14,125 nt of DNA. It comes from Deltaproteobacteria bacterium. Its GTDB lineage: Bacteria; Desulfobacterota; Desulfobacteria; Desulfobacterales; B30-G6. The stretch lies in the NCBI GenBank assembly GCA_003647375.1, contig QMMS01000092.1, positions 1 to 14,125 on the forward strand. Reading direction: 5' to 3'. Positions 13,190-14,125 of this stretch are shown here, one piece after another; the first letter of the stretch is position 1; every line of letters starts with the position of its first letter. The notes below the pieces were generated by a model that searched no databases, was not told the origin of the DNA, and saw only the letters and a list, made by a program, of their open reading frames with translations. Made by a program: the position numbers and the translations under genes.

Positions 13190-14125
13190 CTAAGACCACA
13201 AGAGACCGAAGGGGACAGCCCATAAATTATTGCCGAAAGAGGCGGGAAATTCCCCCGTATAAAGAATAATGCCGATAAATGTCTGGTTTTTTCTCAGATT
13301 CTTCCGGAACCATCTCATATGGTTGAAATCTTTTTTCTTAACAGCAGATCCGGCTTTAATTTCAATGCCAAGCAATGCATTATCTTCCCGTTCTATTAAG
13401 AAATCGATTTCACGTTTTTCACGGTCACGGTAGTGAAATAGTTCATAGCGACCATCTCCGGCGTCAACTTGTGCCATGATTTCATTGAAGGCAAAAGTTT
13501 CAATCAGTTTGCCGGAGCGATCGGAATCTAAGCGTACTTGGTTCATTTTCCAGCCGAGCAGGGACGCCATCAGACCGCTATCTACCATAAAGAGCTTGCT
13601 TTGCTTACCGACGCGGTCATAGTCTGTTTTCGTCCAAGGGTATACGCGCTCTACCAGATAGAGTGTCTCTAATGCGTTGATGTAGCTTTCGATTGTGGGG
13701 CGTCGGATGGATAGGCCGGAGCCGATGGCGGATAGGTCCATAAATTTGCCTGACCATGCTGCTAGCGTGTGCACCAGTTCTCGCATGGCATTTTTCCGGT
13801 GAATTCTGGTGATCTCTTTCAGGTCTCGTTCCAGTATGGCATTAACATAGTCGGTGTGCCATCGCTTTCGACCACGATCCTGAAGTAACATCGGCTCTGG
13901 AAAGCCGCCTCTGAAAGCGATTTCGAGGAGGGCATCGCGGTCATAGTGGGTATGGCTACGAGAGAACAATTGCTCAAATGCGGAATCAATAAACCGGGAA
14001 GCGGTTCTTTCGATTTCCCCCTGGGTGAGTGGACGCAATCGGATTTTAGCGATTCGTCCGGCAAGAGATTCGTTAACGGTTGGAAGTGATTGAATATTGG
14101 TAGATCCAGTTAATAAATACTGCCC
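13190..14125 (-). CDS. P-loop ATPase with DUF4143 C-terminus, 5' end beyond the window
   Basis: 311 codons are visible and the frame stays open to the window edge, so the Walker A and B region lies outside. The first visible residues, GQYLLTGSTNIQSL, contain the sensor-1 motif TGSTN of the AAA domain, followed by SLAGRIAKIRLRPLTQGEI, typical of the family. The DUF4143 part includes a wHTH-like stretch (IGSGLSIRRPTIESYINAL), then YLVERVYPW, LFMVDSGLMASLLGWK and a restriction-like core REIDFLIER...LLGIEIKAG. A TTG at 14038 could be called a start, but it would cut the ATPase domain in half, so the true start is upstream. It precedes the TOTE gene on the same strand with a 73-base gap. Its precise function is unknown. 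It differs clearly from the DUF4143 protein at 5741-6922. Confidence 0.86.
   Translation of the reverse strand, partial: GQYLLTGSTNIQSLPTVNESLAGRIAKIRLRPLTQGEIERTASRFIDSAFEQLFSRSHTHYDRDALLEIAFRGGFPEPMLLQDRGRKRWHTDYVNAILERDLKEITRIHRKNAMRELVHTLAAWSGKFMDLSAIGSGLSIRRPTIESYINALETLYLVERVYPWTKTDYDRVGKQSKLFMVDSGLMASLLGWKMNQVRLDSDRSGKLIETFAFNEIMAQVDAGDGRYELFHYRDREKREIDFLIEREDNALLGIEIKAGSAVKKKDFNHMRWFRKNLRKNQTFIGIILYTGEFPASFGNNLWAVPFGLLWS

Noticed and set aside
13190..14038. Start of the right-most ATPase at the TTG at 14038
   Set aside because: The frame is open and clearly homologous upstream (sensor-1 TGSTN), so the gene continues beyond the window.
1..14125. CRISPR array, tRNA or rRNA genes, intact transposase
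   Set aside because: No regularly spaced repeats, tRNA cloverleaf, rRNA segments or transposase motifs were seen on reading both strands.

Overview
This is a bacterial chromosomal window. A conventional metabolic segment on the left gives way to an accessory region rich in genome-conflict genes. Protein style, moderate GC and compact Shine-Dalgarno starts suggest a Gram-negative bacterium, possibly a Desulfobacterota-type anaerobe. That taxonomic guess rests on general resemblance only. Nearly every gene is on the minus strand; the exception is one Fic gene at 7132-8277.

Left segment (1-3759). The first ~60 bases may be the 3' end of a plus-strand gene. They run into a ~147-bp near-perfect palindrome (59-205) with TA-ended inverted repeats, which looks like a MITE. 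Next come an orphan GltI-like periplasmic amino-acid-binding protein (254-1111) and a full-length glycogen phosphorylase, glgP (1219-3759). A 9-bp-stem hairpin sits between these two genes.

Middle segment (3916-8277). A translationally coupled minus-strand pair encodes a P-loop ATPase of the DUF4143 type and a GHKL (MutL/MORC/Hsp90-fold) ATPase with an apparent Ig-like domain and a conserved-looking C-terminal module. A class II Fic protein with a DUF4172-type N-terminus is transcribed divergently. The ~200-bp spacer holds good sigma70-like promoters for both directions, and an inverted repeat lies inside the minus-strand promoter.

Right segment (8278-14125). On the minus strand, in order of transcription, are: a DUF4143 ATPase cut by the window edge; a 975-aa TOTE-type protein joining a primase-polymerase domain, an SF2 helicase and a PLD-family HKD nuclease; the first ~59 codons of a DUF262 (GmrSD-like) gene; an intact class II Fic gene whose ATG overlaps the stop of that fragment (ATGA); and the first ~40 codons of a type I restriction subunit, hsdR. 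I read DUF262'-fic-hsdR' as a decayed restriction-modification locus in which only fic remains intact. The stretch 8278-8700 holds this hsdR remnant, a probable plus-strand terminator and two inverted repeats.

Together the accessory half resembles a defence island: a TOTE nucleic-acid-processing effector, two AMPylation-type Fic proteins with inhibitory motifs, restriction remnants, two DUF4143 ATPases and a MORC-like ATPase. The best candidates for an undescribed system are the coupled DUF4143-ATPase/GHKL-Ig-ATPase pair and the TOTE protein with its DUF4143 neighbour. No tRNA, rRNA, CRISPR array or intact transposase was recognised.
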